A stretch of 64,000 bases of DNA, from NCBI RefSeq assembly GCF_012726345.1, contig NZ_PTXN01000009.1:186001-250000 (forward strand), in the 5' to 3' direction. The stretch's first letter is position 1. Each line of letters begins with the position of its first letter. The translations under genes and the position numbers were made by a program. This stretch comes from Marinomonas sp. UCMA 3892 (GTDB lineage Bacteria > Pseudomonadota > Gammaproteobacteria > Pseudomonadales > Marinomonadaceae). The notes under the pieces were generated by a model. The model was given only the letters and a program-made list of their open reading frames with translations, had not been told where the DNA came from and made no database searches. This document shows, piece by piece, positions 19,786 through 30,764 of this stretch.

Positions 19786-19852
19786 CGCTAAATACACAAT
19801 CATGATTAAGCTATTTAGCGCTCAATTGACCAAAGAGGAACATCTTTCCTCT
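19786..19852 (+). promoter_or_regulatory. Two dyads in the infA upstream region
   Basis: CGCTAAATA (19786-19794) pairs with TATTTAGCG (19812-19820), and the loop contains the palindrome AATCATGATT. Next, AGAGGAA (19834-19840) pairs with TTCCTCT (19846-19852). Neither has a T-run, so they look more like an operator or leader structure than terminators. The infA start is 75 nt further on. Confidence 0.4.
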
Positions 19853-19927
19853 TCGTCTGCAGACCTCCTCTTAGGTATGGTCGGCGTCTACTAAATAATA
19901 GTAAGTTAACACCATAGGACACATATT

Positions 19928-20146
19928 GTGGCAAAAGAAGAAGGCTTAGAAATGGAAGGCACTATCATTGATACGTTGCCTAATACCATGTTCCGTGTCG
20001 AACTAGAAAACGGACACGTTGTAATTGCACATATCTCTGGAAAAATGCGTAAAAACTACATCCGCATTTTGACTGGCGATAAGGTTAAAGTTGAATTAAC
20101 ACCTTACGATCTTTCAAAAGGCCGTATCGTTTACCGCGCACGCTAA
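19928..20146 (+). CDS. infA: Translation initiation factor IF-1
   Basis: A 72-residue S1/OB-fold protein that occupies the 30S A-site during initiation. The sequence ([21 protein letters not shown] ... [21 protein letters not shown]) is typical and full length. The start codon is GTG, with AGGA about 9 nt upstream. IF-1 genes usually start with ATG, so the GTG is notable. It is followed by a strong bidirectional terminator facing clpA. Confidence 0.97.
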   Translation: MAKEEGLEMEGTIIDTLPNTMFRVELENGHVVIAHISGKMRKNYIRILTGDKVKVELTPYDLSKGRIVYRAR

Positions 20147-20179
20147 TTTAAGCAACCCAGCATGGGCAGCTTAAATTGA

Positions 20180-20220
20180 TGACATAAAAAAACCGGACCA
20201 AGTCCGGTTTTTTTATGTCA
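20180..20220. terminator. Bidirectional terminator between infA and clpA
   Basis: A perfect 19-bp stem (20180-20198 with 20202-20220) with a CAA loop, core CCGGAC/GTCCGG, and seven A or T on each side. It serves both convergent genes. Confidence 0.93.
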
Positions 20221-20245
20221 TGACAGTTGCATTATTTTATAAAAA

Positions 20246-22501
20246 CTAATGCACAACAGCCTCTTTGATGACTTCAAATTTCAACTCATCACTCTTTTCA
20301 TCCAAAGCCACTTTAACATGACCACCATCATGAAGATCACCAAAGAGGATATGATCCGCTAGCGGCTTCTTCAAATGCTCCTGAATGACACGAGCCATAG
20401 GTCGCGCCCCCATCTGGCGATCGTAACCTTTGTTAGCCAACCAGCCTCTAGCAGTGTCTGAGACCTCTAGCAAGACACCTTTTGGATCAAGTTGGGCTTG
20501 AAGCTCAACCAAGAATTTATCAACGACGTTAAAGATAATTCGCTCATCAAGTTGCTGGAATTGAATTACAGCATCTAAGCGGTTTCTAAACTCAGGGGTG
20601 AAAGTTCGGTTAATCACTTCCATTCCATCTGTTGAGTTATCTTGGCTTGAGAAGCCAATCGAGCGACGAGCAAGTTCTTCAGCACCAGCATTTGATGTCA
20701 TAACCAAAATGACATTGCGGAAATCTGCTTTACGACCATTATTGTCGGTTAAAGTACCATGATCCATAACTTGCAGAAGTAAGTTAAAGACCTCTGGGTG
20801 CGCTTTTTCAATCTCATCCAATAACACTACACTATGAGGATTCTTCGTCACCGCTTCGGTCAATAAACCACCTTGGTCAAAACCTACATAGCCTGGTGGT
20901 GCACCAATCAATCGAGACACCGCATGGCGCTCCATGTATTCAGACATATCAAAGCGAATCAACTCAAGTCCCAATTGCTTGGCAAGCTGCTTGGTCACTT
21001 CCGTTTTACCAACACCTGTTGGACCAGCCATCAAGAAAGAACCAATAGGTTTCTGTTCGGCTTTTAAACCAGCACGAGACAACTTAATCGCAGCAGACAA
21101 GGCATCAATGGCATTATCTTGACCGAAAACCACCATTTTTAGGTTACGTTCAAGATTAGACAGTACTTGTCTATCATCAGAGTTAACAGCTCTCACAGGT
21201 ACTCTGGCGATCTTAGAAACGATATCTTCAATATCTGCAACCGTGATAACCGCTTTACGTTTACCTTCTGGTTGCAAGCGCTGGTAAGCTCCTGCTTCAT
21301 CTATAACATCAATCGCTTTATCAGGCATATGACGATCTGTCACATAACGTTGAGCAAGCTCTGCTGCTGCTAATAAAGCTGGCTCTTCGTACTTCACCTT
21401 ATGATGTTCTTCAAATGCACCAATGATGCCTTTCAAGATTTGATAAGTATCATCAACACTTGGCTCGTTTACATCAATTTTTTGGAAACGACGCGCTAAG
21501 GCATGGTCTTTTTCAAACACGCCACGAAATTCTTGGAATGTTGTAGAGCCAATGCAACGTAAGCCACCAGAACTCAATACTGGCTTAAGCAGATTAGAAG
21601 CATCCATTACCCCACCAGATGCAGCCCCTGCGCCAATGATGGTATGAATCTCATCAATAAAAAGAATCGCATTCGGCAATTTTTTTAATTCACCTAATAA
21701 CTGCTTAAGGCGTTTTTCAAAATCACCGCGGTATTTTGTTCCGGCTAGTAACGCCCCCAAATCTAGGGAATAAACAACACCATCAGCAATAACTTCTGGC
21801 ACTTGCCCATCAACAATGCGACGCGCCAACCCTTCAGCAATGGCCGTTTTACCAACACCTGACTCACCAACCAGCAAAGGATTGTTTTTACGACGACGAG
21901 AAAGTGTTTGTATCACTCGCTCCACTTCGTATTCACGACCGATTAATTTATCGATTTTCCCAGCTTTGGCTTCTTCGTTAAGATTGGTTGCGAATTTTTG
22001 TAACGGCGCAGTCGCTGTATCTTCTGCTTCGTCATCATGATCCATGTCCTGCGAAGACGCTTCACCTGTTTTAGATATACCGTGAGCCACATAATTGACC
22101 ACATCAATTCGAGCCACACCATGACGCTTTAAAAGATAAACGGTTTGAGATTCTTGTTCGCTAAAAATAGCCACCAGCACGTTGGCACCTGTGACTTCGC
22201 GCTTACCAGAAGATTGAACATGAAAAACCGCACGCTGTAATACGCGCTGGAAACCTAAAGTTGGCTGAACTTCACGCTCATCGTCGTCTTCAGGGATTAG
22301 AGGTGTCGTACTGTCAACAAATTCCTCAAGCTCCTTACTTAAGGTATCTAAATTCACACCACATGCTTTGAGGACGCTTGAAGCAGCGCCATTTTCAATA
22401 AGAGCTAATAATAAATGCTCAACCGTCATGAATTCGTGACGCTTGTCACGCGCCGCTTTAAAAGCCGTGTTCAGGGTTTGTTCTAGTTCTTTATCTAACA
22501 T
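20246..22501 (-). CDS. clpA: ATP-dependent Clp protease ATP-binding subunit ClpA
   Basis: A 751-residue Hsp100 unfoldase that feeds substrates to ClpP. The N-domain (about 1-145) binds ClpS. Two AAA+ modules follow, with Walker [15 protein letters not shown] and [15 protein letters not shown], and Walker B segments [15 protein letters not shown] and [14 protein letters not shown]. The IGF tripeptide for ClpP docking is seen in [16 protein letters not shown] precedes ATG 22501. It is 20 nt downstream of clpS, so the adaptor and unfoldase are cotranscribed. clpP is not in the window. Confidence 0.97.
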   Translation of the reverse strand: MLDKELEQTLNTAFKAARDKRHEFMTVEHLLLALIENGAASSVLKACGVNLDTLSKELEEFVDSTTPLIPEDDDEREVQPTLGFQRVLQRAVFHVQSSGKREVTGANVLVAIFSEQESQTVYLLKRHGVARIDVVNYVAHGISKTGEASSQDMDHDDEAEDTATAPLQKFATNLNEEAKAGKIDKLIGREYEVERVIQTLSRRRKNNPLLVGESGVGKTAIAEGLARRIVDGQVPEVIADGVVYSLDLGALLAGTKYRGDFEKRLKQLLGELKKLPNAILFIDEIHTIIGAGAASGGVMDASNLLKPVLSSGGLRCIGSTTFQEFRGVFEKDHALARRFQKIDVNEPSVDDTYQILKGIIGAFEEHHKVKYEEPALLAAAELAQRYVTDRHMPDKAIDVIDEAGAYQRLQPEGKRKAVITVADIEDIVSKIARVPVRAVNSDDRQVLSNLERNLKMVVFGQDNAIDALSAAIKLSRAGLKAEQKPIGSFLMAGPTGVGKTEVTKQLAKQLGLELIRFDMSEYMERHAVSRLIGAPPGYVGFDQGGLLTEAVTKNPHSVVLLDEIEKAHPEVFNLLLQVMDHGTLTDNNGRKADFRNVILVMTSNAGAEELARRSIGFSSQDNSTDGMEVINRTFTPEFRNRLDAVIQFQQLDERIIFNVVDKFLVELQAQLDPKGVLLEVSDTARGWLANKGYDRQMGARPMARVIQEHLKKPLADHILFGDLHDGGHVKVALDEKSDELKFEVIKEAVVH

Positions 22502-22521
22502 TGCTATTCCCTCACTCTGAA

Positions 22522-22872
22522 TCAGTCAACCTTTTGTAGGTCGCACATTAAGGGGTGCTCATTTTGTTCCACGAACTGTTGTACCATTGCTACTTTGGTT
22601 TCAGCAATATCAAAAGGGTAAATACCGCAAACTCCTTTGCCTTTTTGATGTACTTCTAACATTACCTGATTAGCTTTCTCCCCATCCATAGAAAAAAACC
22701 TCTGTAAAACAAATACGACAAAATCCATTGGCGTATAGTCATCATTAAACAACACCACCTGATACATTGAAGGTGGTTTTAATTCGGTTTCTTCAGGAGC
22801 AATCGCAATACTGGAATGTCCGTGTTGCTCATCATCTTCTGATACTAGTCTAATTTGTTGATCTGTAATCAT
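22522..22872 (-). CDS. clpS: ClpS adaptor for N-end-rule substrates
   Basis: A 116-residue adaptor that binds N-degrons (Leu, Phe, Trp, Tyr) and delivers them to ClpA. A flexible N-terminal extension (1-35) precedes the core, [24 protein letters not shown], with the conserved N-D-D-x-T-P and the acidic/His pocket ([22 protein letters not shown]). The extension is somewhat longer than in E. coli. GAGG precedes ATG 22872. Divergent from cspD. Confidence 0.96.
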   Translation of the reverse strand: MITDQQIRLVSEDDEQHGHSSIAIAPEETELKPPSMYQVVLFNDDYTPMDFVVFVLQRFFSMDGEKANQVMLEVHQKGKGVCGIYPFDIAETKVAMVQQFVEQNEHPLMCDLQKVD

Positions 22873-23191
22873 CCCATGCCTCTGAGGCTACAATTTTTCA
22901 CGTAATTTTGCCAAATATGACTTATTACTACTTAATATACGACTTATTATGAGTAATAGATTACCACTTGGATTTTACAAATACCAAAAGGGCTTCTACG
23001 CTCTTTATTGGGGTGACCAAATGTGCAATCAATGTTTACATATGAAATTCTAGCATTGATTGGTTAAAAACAATTTGCACCTATTTAGCAATCTACGCTA
23101 TCCGAGCTATGTTTTTTAACGCGCTTATCGTCATCACTACTCGTTTTTGATGGCATAAGCAAACATCGACTGAGTGGATAAGGAGTGACTC
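22873..23191. other. clpS-cspD divergent intergenic region
   Basis: There is no gene in these 319 bases. A perfect 9-bp direct repeat GACTTATTA occurs at 22919-22927 and 22941-22949, a spacing of 22 bp (two helical turns), about 50-75 nt upstream of clpS. An inverted pair TATTACT/AGTAATA (22923-22929 with 22952-22958) overlaps it. These could be operator half-sites. The cspD promoter must lie further right. Confidence 0.4.
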
Positions 23192-23455
23192 ATGCATCAC
23201 GGATCAGTGAAGTGGTTTAACAACGCAAAAGGCTATGGCTTTATTGTGTCGGAAGATTTTAATGAAGATTTATTTATTCATTACTCAGCCATCAATATCG
23301 AAGGCTACAAAACGCTAAAAGCAGGCCAAGCGGTAACGTTTAACGTTGAACCTGGCGAAAGAGGCCTGCATGCCATTGAAATAAATCCGACATCACCTAA
23401 AGAAACTAAACAAGAGGACACTCATTCCGACGACAAAAACACTCAGCCGGCATAA
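23192..23455 (+). CDS. cspD: Cold-shock-like protein CspD
   Basis: An 87-residue cold-shock-domain protein. RNP1 (KGYGFIV) and RNP2 (LFIHYSAI) are intact, and a hydrophilic acidic tail (about 66-87) follows. CspD of E. coli is a stationary-phase inhibitor of replication, and the position divergent from clpS-clpA is the same as there. A strong AAGGAGTG precedes ATG 23192. Confidence 0.93.
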   Translation: MHHGSVKWFNNAKGYGFIVSEDFNEDLFIHYSAINIEGYKTLKAGQAVTFNVEPGERGLHAIEINPTSPKETKQEDTHSDDKNTQPA

Positions 23456-23493
23456 AACCACTAGACAATCGCTATCCTAAAGCGGATTTGGTA

Positions 23494-23531
23494 TCTTACT
23501 CCTCACTATGAGGAGTAAGACTAAGCTTTTT
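23494..23531 (+). terminator. Hairpin/terminator after cspD
   Basis: A perfect 12-bp stem TCTTACTCCTCA/TGAGGAGTAAGA (23494-23505 with 23509-23520) has a 3-nt loop. A T-run begins about 5 nt after it, so it is a somewhat imperfect intrinsic terminator. Confidence 0.65.
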
Positions 23532-23580
23532 TACGCTCTTTTTTACTCTTTCCGTTCTTCCCAACCTTTTAATCGAGCTC

Positions 23581-24309
23581 ATGCCTTCAAACTTAATTTT
23601 ATTTAACAAACCTTTCCAAGTACTCTGCCAATTCTCTGCAGAGGGCGATAAGACCACTCTTGCCCAATATATTGAAATACCAGAGTTTTACCCTGCAGGA
23701 AGATTAGATTTTGATTCTGAAGGCCTTTTACTTTTAACCGATCAAGGCGCTTTACAGCACGTCATAGCATCACCTGATTTTAAACTACCCAAAACCTATT
23801 GGGTTCAGGTCGAAGGTGAAATTTCGGACGAAGCTTTGATAAAGCTCAGGCAAGGTATTGAACTAAAAGATGGACTGACTAAGCCAGCTCAAGCTGAACG
23901 TATGGCAGAACCAGATATTTGGGAAAGAGTTCCTCCGGTTCGTCATCGGGAGAACATCCCCACTAGCTGGCTATCACTGCAAATCCGCGAAGGTAAAAAT
24001 CGACAAGTTCGTCGAATGACAGCGGCAGTTGGTTTTCCAACGCTTAGATTAATTCGATATGCCATTGGCCCGTATACTCTCGAAAATACAACGGTTGGCC
24101 AATGGAACTACATAGAACCAACCGACAATTTACTAAAAGAGGTTAATCAGTTTGAAGAGCAAAGAAAGAGGAAGGCTGCCTCACCTAACCGTCGCAGCAC
24201 TGGTCAAAAAAGACAACCCGGATCCAAAGAAAACAAAATATCTCATGGTGAAGGAGTGGCAAGACGGAATACTCGTCCTAAATCAACCAGCCGGTCACAT
24301 CGAAAATAA
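23581..24309 (+). CDS. rluE: 23S rRNA pseudouridine synthase RluE, with C-terminal basic extension
   Basis: A 242-residue RsuA-family pseudouridine synthase, closest in pattern to RluE (U2457 of 23S rRNA). The catalytic motif is GRLDFDSEGLLLLTDQG with D43; GKNRQVRRMTAAVGFPTLRLIRYAIG is also typical. The domain ends near residue 185. The remaining about 52 residues are low complexity and strongly basic (K/R/S/T-rich) and are encoded by the same DNA as the first 52 codons of nudJ in another frame. The tail is probably a derived readthrough into nudJ. There is no strong ribosome-binding site before ATG 23581. Confidence 0.9.
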   Translation: MPSNLILFNKPFQVLCQFSAEGDKTTLAQYIEIPEFYPAGRLDFDSEGLLLLTDQGALQHVIASPDFKLPKTYWVQVEGEISDEALIKLRQGIELKDGLTKPAQAERMAEPDIWERVPPVRHRENIPTSWLSLQIREGKNRQVRRMTAAVGFPTLRLIRYAIGPYTLENTTVGQWNYIEPTDNLLKEVNQFEEQRKRKAASPNRRSTGQKRQPGSKENKISHGEGVARRNTRPKSTSRSHRK

Positions 24310-24649
24310 CGAAAGCACCATAGAGGCGGTGATTCGAGAAACAAGAGAAGAGTCTGGCTGGATAGTTGAGCCTATTGGTTTGCTTGGCATGTATGCTTTT
24401 ACTCCCTATGAAGGCGCAGACACTTATCATCGCCTATGTTTTTTATGTAATCCTGTTAGTGAAACTAACGAACCACTCGACAAAGGCATCACCTCTAGTC
24501 ACTGGTTAACTTACGAAGAAATCATGGCACTACCTCATCGCAGCCCATTAATTAAAGCCTGTATTGAAGATTCGCAAAACAACCCCATTATTTCCTTATC
24601 ATTCTTGTCAGATCAGTACTTGTCGCCTGTGCCGAGAACTCAAAAATGA
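24152..24649 (+). CDS. nudJ: NUDIX hydrolase NudJ
   Basis: A 165-residue NUDIX phosphatase (E. coli NudJ acts on HMP-PP, thiamine-PP and nucleotides). The NUDIX box G48-x5-E-x7-R62-E63-x2-E-E-x-G is intact ([22 protein letters not shown]). The family N-terminus P-H-x-T-V-A begins at residue 10. The only upstream starts in frame are non-ATG: a TTG at 24152 preceded by AGAGG, which places the first 158 nt inside rluE. It lies 76 nt before mnmA, the usual nudJ-mnmA-hflD order. Confidence 0.9.
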   Translation: MKSKERGRLPHLTVAALVKKDNPDPKKTKYLMVKEWQDGILVLNQPAGHIENNESTIEAVIRETREESGWIVEPIGLLGMYAFTPYEGADTYHRLCFLCNPVSETNEPLDKGITSSHWLTYEEIMALPHRSPLIKACIEDSQNNPIISLSFLSDQYLSPVPRTQK

Positions 24650-24725
24650 AGTACAATGCGTAATCCAATTCACTGAGGCAATGCCTCTTCGTTTTACTAA
24701 ATTAACAGTCGAGAAAAAACAGGTC

Positions 24726-25853
24726 ATGAAAGAAAACCACTACCTAACAGCTCAACCAGCCAATCACGACAAAAAAGTCATTGTGGGCATGTCTGGCGGT
24801 GTCGACTCCTCCGTATCAGCACTTATTTTGATGCAGCAGGGTTATCAGGTTGAAGGTCTATTCATGAAGAACTGGGACGAAGACGATGGCACCGAATACT
24901 GCACAGCAAAAGACGACCTTGCGGATGCTCAGGCCGTATCAGATAAACTAGGCATCAAACTGCATACAGCTAACTTTGCCTCAGAATACTGGGACAATGT
25001 CTTCGAACATTTCCTTGCCGAATACAAAGCTGGTCGCACGCCCAATCCAGATATTCTGTGTAATAAAGAAATTAAATTCAAAGCGTTTCTAGAGTACGCT
25101 ATGGCATTGAACGCTGATTATATTGCCACTGGGCATTATGTTCGCCGTGGAGAAAAAAACGGTGAGCCGCTTCTATTAAAAGGTTTAGACGGTAATAAAG
25201 ACCAAAGCTACTTTTTGTATGCAGTTGGCAAAGACGAAATCGCCAAAACACTATTCCCTGTTGGAGAACTTGAAAAACCAGAAGTCCGCCGCCTGGCAGA
25301 AGAATTTGGCCTGATCACTCACAACAAAAAAGACAGCACCGGCATTTGCTTTATCGGCGAACGTCGCTTCAAAGATTTCTTAGAGCAATACCTACCTGCC
25401 CAACCGGGCGACATAGAAACTCTTGAGGGGGATAAAATTGCTCGCCACCATGGCTTGATGTATCACACTATTGGCCAACGCCAAGGTTTAGGCATTGGCG
25501 GTCTAGCCAAATACTCAGACGATCCATGGTATGTAGTTGAGAAAGACCTAGAGCGCAATGTTTTAATCGTAACGCAAGGTGGGCAACACGAATCGTTATT
25601 TAAAACGCATTTAATTGCCGACAACTTCGATTGGGTTGCGAGAGAAAAACCAACCTTCCCGCTAACCTGCAAAGCTAAATGCCGTTATCGCCAATCAGAT
25701 CAAGAGTGTACCATCAATGAATTAGCCGATGGCCGTGTTGAAGTATCCTTTGTAGAACCTCAACGAGCAGTCACTCCAGGCCAGTCCGTGGTGTTTTATG
25801 TGGATGACGTTTGTCTTGGTGGCGGCATAATTAACGTCGCCTTTAACAAGTAA
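24726..25853 (+). CDS. mnmA: tRNA-specific 2-thiouridylase MnmA
   Basis: A 375-residue enzyme that adenylates and thiolates U34 of tRNA-Lys, -Glu and -Gln, using sulfur relayed by TusE. The PP-loop SGGVDSS lies at 23-29. The catalytic cysteines are seen in [12 protein letters not shown] and [10 protein letters not shown], and the C-terminal beta-barrel region ends [15 protein letters not shown] chose ATG 24726 as start because homologues begin shortly before [10 protein letters not shown]; the frame is open further upstream into nudJ but that part is not conserved. It is 17 nt upstream of hflD. Confidence 0.95.
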   Translation: MKENHYLTAQPANHDKKVIVGMSGGVDSSVSALILMQQGYQVEGLFMKNWDEDDGTEYCTAKDDLADAQAVSDKLGIKLHTANFASEYWDNVFEHFLAEYKAGRTPNPDILCNKEIKFKAFLEYAMALNADYIATGHYVRRGEKNGEPLLLKGLDGNKDQSYFLYAVGKDEIAKTLFPVGELEKPEVRRLAEEFGLITHNKKDSTGICFIGERRFKDFLEQYLPAQPGDIETLEGDKIARHHGLMYHTIGQRQGLGIGGLAKYSDDPWYVVEKDLERNVLIVTQGGQHESLFKTHLIADNFDWVAREKPTFPLTCKAKCRYRQSDQECTINELADGRVEVSFVEPQRAVTPGQSVVFYVDDVCLGGGIINVAFNK

Positions 25854-25870
25854 TTATTGAGAGAGAAAGC

Positions 25871-26500
25871 GTGAGTAGCAGAGAAAAAGAGCAAACTATC
25901 GCCTTGTCCGCCATTTTTCAAGCGGCAGAATTGGTGTCGATTTTAGCAAAAACAGGTCAGGTAGATAATGCCAGCTTACAACCATTGCTAGAAAGCCTAT
26001 TAATGGTTAACGCAGCCTCTACTGAAGATATTTATGGTGGCCAATGGGATTACTCAACCAATCTTGCCCTAGGAAGAAAAATCTCTCGACAAGCCTTAGG
26101 CAAAGAACGCAGTAGCGTCAATCCTGACACTCTTAGATATGCGCTTAGCCTAATTCATCTAGAAAACAAATTGTCAAAAACGCCAGAGATGTTGTCCACT
26201 ATTGGGCAAAAAATAGCTCAAATCGAGCAAAAAAAAGCTCACTACGAAAGTGTTCTACACGAAAACATGGTGGCATCAATTTCGGGGATGTATCAAGATA
26301 CCCTGAGCAAGTTATCCTTTCGTATTCAAGTACATGGCGACAGTCGTTTTTTACAGCAACCACAAGTTGCTAACCAAGTTAGAGCCATTCTAATGTCTGG
26401 AATTCGTGCAGCCATGCTATGGCGACAACTAGGCGGTAAACGCTGGCATTTAATTTTTAAACGAAAGGCATTATTGAGTGCTCTAGAATCACGCAATTAA
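25871..26500 (+). CDS. hflD: High-frequency lysogenization protein HflD homolog
   Basis: A 209-residue, mostly alpha-helical protein of the HflD family, always found near mnmA and purB. Motifs include AIFQAAELVSILAKTGQ at the start and FRIQVHGDSRFLQQPQVANQVRAILMSGIRAAMLWRQLGG near the C-terminus. In E. coli it binds lambda CII; its housekeeping role is unclear. The start is GTG 25871, with GAGAGAAAG upstream. It ends in its own terminator, so the usual hflD-purB continuity is broken here by idh and an MCP gene. Confidence 0.93.
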   Translation: MSSREKEQTIALSAIFQAAELVSILAKTGQVDNASLQPLLESLLMVNAASTEDIYGGQWDYSTNLALGRKISRQALGKERSSVNPDTLRYALSLIHLENKLSKTPEMLSTIGQKIAQIEQKKAHYESVLHENMVASISGMYQDTLSKLSFRIQVHGDSRFLQQPQVANQVRAILMSGIRAAMLWRQLGGKRWHLIFKRKALLSALESRN

Positions 26501-26505
26501 TACTT

Positions 26506-26528
26506 AAAAGACCCTGTGGGTCTTTTTT
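26506..26528 (+). terminator. Intrinsic terminator after hflD
   Basis: The stem AAAAGACCC/GGGTCTTTT with a TGT loop is followed by a T-run. Confidence 0.9.
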
Positions 26529-26764
26529 ATGCCTAGATAAATAACCTTAAATAGCCAACTGGCAATCAAAGTGGTTGAGCAAAAATCTCAGTGAATAATT
26601 GAAATCAATTTCCACTATATCTGAGAGCCAATATCTCTACGTTGTTTTTTTATGTAGTATATCGTACAAATTTTTAACCTGTAAGAGCAGTTTAAATTAG
26701 GGAATGGCGGCTAAAAGTCATCTTCGATTCAATAGGCTAATGCCTGAAATGTTAGGGGAATTAC

Positions 26765-28987
26765 ATGTCAACGAAACAAACCATTTACTATACATTTACT
26801 GATGAGGCGCCAGCTCTGGCAACCGCGTCTTTACTTCCTATCTTTGGCGCTTTCGCCAAAGAAGCAGACATCGAACTAAAATTGACAGACATATCTTTGG
26901 CTAGTCGTGTTATCGCTGCGTTTTCTGACCGACTTCCTGCTGACAAACAAGCTGAAGACGGCCTAAAATTCCTAGGTGATTTAACTGCAGACCCTCAAGC
27001 GAATATCGTTAAACTACCTAACATCAGTGCGTCACTACCTCAACTTAATGCGACAATTAAAGAATTAAACGCAGAAGGTTATGGTCTTCCAGAATACCCA
27101 GAAAACCCACAAACTGACGAAGAAAAAGAAGTTCAAGCACGCTACTCTAAAGTTCTTGGTAGTGCGGTAAACCCAGTTCTACGTCAAGGTAACTCTGACC
27201 GTCGCGCACCAGCAGCGGTAAAAGGTTATGCTCGCAAAAATCCTCATTCAATGGGCAAATGGAAAAAAACTTCTATTTCACATGCTGATTACATGCGTGA
27301 TGGTGATTTTTACTCTTCTGAGCAATCTGTCACTATGGATTCGGCGCAAACAGTTCGCCTAGAGTTCGTTGGTACAGATGGCTCCGTTGAGGTGAAAAAG
27401 TCACTTCCTCTACTAGCTGGTGAAATCATCGATAGCATGAACATCAGCACCAAAAAGCTTCGCGCTTTCTTTGAAGCGACAATGCAAGAAGCAAAAGAAG
27501 ACAACATCATGTGGTCTGTGCACCTTAAAGCAACCATGATGAAAGTGTCTCACCCTATCGTATTTGGTCATGCTGTAACTGTTTTCTACAAAGACGTTTT
27601 TGAAAAATACGGTGAGCTTTTCAAAGAAATCGGCGTAAACCCAAACAACGGTTTAGGTAGCGTATACGACAAGATCCAAAGCCTTCCAGAAGCGAAACAA
27701 GAAGAGATCAAACAAGCAATCCAAGACGTTTATAAAACTCGTCCTGAATTAGCTATGGTTGATTCTGATAAAGGCATCACTAACCTACACGTACCAAGTG
27801 ACGTTATCGTTGATGCCTCTATGCCAGCTATGATCCGTAACTCTGGTAAAATGTGGGGCCGTGATGGCAAAGCACACGACGCTAAAGCCGTCATTCCAGA
27901 CAGCACTTACGCTCGTATTTACCAAGAAACGATCAACTTCTGCAAAACCAATGGCGCATTCGACCCAGTGACAATGGGTACTGTGCCAAACGTTGGTCTA
28001 ATGGCTCAAAAAGCAGAAGAATACGGCTCGCATGACAAAACATACGAAATGAAAGCTGACGGTGTTATGCGCGTTGTGGATGCAAACGACAATATCTTGA
28101 TGCAACACAATGTTGAAAAAGGCGATATTTGGCGCGCTTGTCAAACTAAAGATGCGGCGATCCGCGACTGGGTGAAACTAGGTGTTACTCGAGCACGTCA
28201 ATCTGACACTCCAGCTGTATTTTGGCTAGAAGACGAACGCGCACACGATAACGAACTTCGTAAAAAAGTAGAAACTTACCTAAAAGACCACGATACAAGC
28301 GGTCTAGACATTCGCATCATGCCTTACAACGAAGCAATCCGTTTCTCTATGGAACGTATTATTCGTGGTAAAGACACTATTTCAGTAACAGGTAACATTC
28401 TACGTGACTACTTGACTGACTTGTTCCCAATTTTGGAACTAGGCACCTCTGCTAAAATGTTGTCTATCGTACCAATGCTAAATGGCGGTGGTATGTATGA
28501 AACTGGTGCGGGCGGTTCTGCTCCTAAGCACGTTCAACAGCTTATGGAAGAAAACTACCTTCGTTGGGACTCTCTAGGTGAATTCCTTGCTGTAGCCGTT
28601 TCTTTCGAAGAGCTTGGCATCAAGCACAACAACGAAAAAGCGAAAATACTTGCTAAGTGCCTAGATAAAGCAACTGGCAAATTGTTAGATACTAACAAGT
28701 CTCCTTCTCGTAAAGTTGGCGAAATCGACAACCGCGGTAGTCATTTCTACCTAGCACTTTACTGGGCTCAAGAACTTGCAGCGCAAACTGAAGATGCTAA
28801 TTTGGCAGCTAAATTCGCTCCTCTTGCTAAGCAGTTAGCCGATAACGAAGATAAGATCGTTGCTGAACTTGCGGCAGTACAAGGCAAGCCTTCTGGTCTA
28901 TCTGGTTATTACCACATGGACCTGAACGAAGTGGCTAAGATCATGCGTCCTAGCGCAACGTTCAATACCGCTCTAGCGACACTTTAA
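26765..28987 (+). CDS. idh: Isocitrate dehydrogenase, NADP-dependent, monomeric type
   Basis: A 740-residue monomeric IDH that converts isocitrate to 2-oxoglutarate in the TCA cycle. Length and sequence are typical of the family: [17 protein letters not shown] at the start, [41 protein letters not shown], and [25 protein letters not shown] 264-nt leader separates it from hflD. AGGGG lies about 9 nt before ATG 26765. Codon use looks highly biased (few rare codons), suggesting strong expression. The dimeric icd common beside it in pseudomonads is absent from this window. Confidence 0.97.
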   Translation: MSTKQTIYYTFTDEAPALATASLLPIFGAFAKEADIELKLTDISLASRVIAAFSDRLPADKQAEDGLKFLGDLTADPQANIVKLPNISASLPQLNATIKELNAEGYGLPEYPENPQTDEEKEVQARYSKVLGSAVNPVLRQGNSDRRAPAAVKGYARKNPHSMGKWKKTSISHADYMRDGDFYSSEQSVTMDSAQTVRLEFVGTDGSVEVKKSLPLLAGEIIDSMNISTKKLRAFFEATMQEAKEDNIMWSVHLKATMMKVSHPIVFGHAVTVFYKDVFEKYGELFKEIGVNPNNGLGSVYDKIQSLPEAKQEEIKQAIQDVYKTRPELAMVDSDKGITNLHVPSDVIVDASMPAMIRNSGKMWGRDGKAHDAKAVIPDSTYARIYQETINFCKTNGAFDPVTMGTVPNVGLMAQKAEEYGSHDKTYEMKADGVMRVVDANDNILMQHNVEKGDIWRACQTKDAAIRDWVKLGVTRARQSDTPAVFWLEDERAHDNELRKKVETYLKDHDTSGLDIRIMPYNEAIRFSMERIIRGKDTISVTGNILRDYLTDLFPILELGTSAKMLSIVPMLNGGGMYETGAGGSAPKHVQQLMEENYLRWDSLGEFLAVAVSFEELGIKHNNEKAKILAKCLDKATGKLLDTNKSPSRKVGEIDNRGSHFYLALYWAQELAAQTEDANLAAKFAPLAKQLADNEDKIVAELAAVQGKPSGLSGYYHMDLNEVAKIMRPSATFNTALATL

Positions 28988-29020
28988 GTCACTAATTTAA
29001 AGCAAAGTAAATAATACACA

Positions 29021-29053
29021 AAACCCCGAGTAACTAAGTTACTCGGGGTTTTC
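29021..29053. terminator. Bidirectional terminator after idh
   Basis: A perfect 14-bp stem AAACCCCGAGTAAC/GTTACTCGGGGTTT has a TAA loop. It lies between convergent idh and the MCP gene. Confidence 0.92.
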
Positions 29054-29162
29054 TTCATCTATTTCATCTAATTTTCATTCTCTTCTACGATTTATCAGAT
29101 AGCAGATAAATCGCAATATTCCATTACGATCCAATAATCAAGTTTTAACATGAGTTCTAGAA

Positions 29163-30764
29163 CTAGACCTTAAAACTAGAGATAAGATCAGACAAAGCTT
29201 TCGATTGCCCCAAAACTTGCTTAGCAGCCATATTCGACTGTTCTGCATTTTCATTAGTCAGCTCTGCTTCATCACGAATAGAACGAATTCGCCCATCTAT
29301 ATTTTCTGAAGCTGCAGCCTGTTGCTCCATAGCCGATGCAATCTCAATAGCCATGGCAGAAATATTCCCCATAGAAGACGTAATCGTATGAAGGGCTTCT
29401 TTTGCCTTTAATGACTGAGCAACACTCTGCTCTGCCTGCTGCTTACTTTCCCCCATTACAAGTACAGCATCTTGCGAGCCTTTTTGTAATTGAGTAATCA
29501 TTATCTGAATTTGTTCTGTGGAATCTTGAGTGCGCTTAGCAAGCGTTCTAACTTCATCAGCAACAACGGCAAAACCACGTCCCTGCTCACCGGCACGAGC
29601 CGCTTCAATCGCCGCATTTAATGCAAGCAAGTTAGTTTGATCGGCAATACCTCGAATTGAATCTAATATACTACCAACATCAGAGGTTTCTTTTTCCAAG
29701 GCCTGAAGCACTCGTGATGCTTTTTCAACGCCTTCAGATAATTGTTGTATTGATAAAACACTGTTATTCACAACTGTCTCAACTTCTTTTGCGATGCAAT
29801 CTGATTCTTTTGCCGCTGTTGCCGCAGCATCAGCACTGTTAGCAACATGACGCACTGTGGTTTGCATCTCTGCCACAACACCTGCAATACCCGATGTTTC
29901 TTTTTGCAACCCCTGCATACCTATGCGCGTTTTGTTTGAGGCAGCTAGCATTTGCTCGCCAGCCACTGACAATTGAGTTGATTGACCTTGCTGCGTCACA
30001 ACAAGGGAGTGAATTCCCTTAATAAACACATTAAAACTGTGTGCAACAGAGGCCAACTCATCACTGCCTTTGTCATCAAGGCGAACCGTTAAATCGCGAG
30101 CACCAACGGAAATATTATGCAGAGACGATTCAAGGGAATTCAAATCTGGAAGCACGCGGCGACGTAAAATAACTATCACACCAACAATCACAACACCCGA
30201 AATTAAACTGCTGATCAAAGACAAAAATTTAGAATCTTCAAGAGTCTCAATCGAAGCTACAGCACTCTTATCAAGTTGATCTGATAGTTCATTGGCGATT
30301 TTCTCTAACGATTCAGCCAAGCGCGCCGACTCTTGATCTAAACCACCAACACCTTTCATTAAACTATTACCAGCATCAGTGCCATTATTAATATAAGCAG
30401 AGGCCATTTCTCGACCTACTTTGTAAACCTGCTTTAATTGCTTCTCTAATTCATTAACGCGAGAAAGGTAACTCGGCATGATTCGAGCTAGTTCTTGCAA
30501 ATTATTCATTGCCTCAGCCAAACTCTCATCAACTTCAGGCAAGGCTTCATCACTGCGCGTTGCGCCCATATCCGTCAAAAACTGTTGCACTTGCACAACG
30601 TAATAACGAGCATCCTTCATAGCAGATACAGCATCAGAGATAACTACTTGCTGACGAATGGCAGCTTCGTTACGAGTTAAGCCCTGCTTGCTAAGTAAAT
30701 AAAGCGCAGACAAGGCTACCAATACAATAACAATGACCAAATTCATGATACGGCTGATCTTCAT
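29163..30764 (-). CDS. Methyl-accepting chemotaxis protein with four-helix-type sensor
   Basis: A 533-residue receptor. TM1 spans about 7-26. A helical periplasmic domain of about 160 residues follows, resembling a four-helix bundle, then TM2 at about 185-205, HAMP (about 205-260) and a long coiled-coil signalling domain. The conserved tip [32 protein letters not shown] is intact. No C-terminal NWETF-type tether for CheR/CheB is present (ends SDLISSFKV). The start is ATG 30764 rather than a TTG 6 nt upstream. The ligand is unknown. It is monocistronic and sits between idh and purB, where relatives have no receptor. Confidence 0.92.
   Translation of the reverse strand: MKISRIMNLVIVIVLVALSALYLLSKQGLTRNEAAIRQQVVISDAVSAMKDARYYVVQVQQFLTDMGATRSDEALPEVDESLAEAMNNLQELARIMPSYLSRVNELEKQLKQVYKVGREMASAYINNGTDAGNSLMKGVGGLDQESARLAESLEKIANELSDQLDKSAVASIETLEDSKFLSLISSLISGVVIVGVIVILRRRVLPDLNSLESSLHNISVGARDLTVRLDDKGSDELASVAHSFNVFIKGIHSLVVTQQGQSTQLSVAGEQMLAASNKTRIGMQGLQKETSGIAGVVAEMQTTVRHVANSADAAATAAKESDCIAKEVETVVNNSVLSIQQLSEGVEKASRVLQALEKETSDVGSILDSIRGIADQTNLLALNAAIEAARAGEQGRGFAVVADEVRTLAKRTQDSTEQIQIMITQLQKGSQDAVLVMGESKQQAEQSVAQSLKAKEALHTITSSMGNISAMAIEIASAMEQQAAASENIDGRIRSIRDEAELTNENAEQSNMAAKQVLGQSKALSDLISSFKV

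Noticed and set aside
19700-19927. Possible remnant of ate (bpt) between aat and infA
   Set aside because: No frame with arginyltransferase-like sequence is visible; the gap is only 228 nt and mostly dyads.
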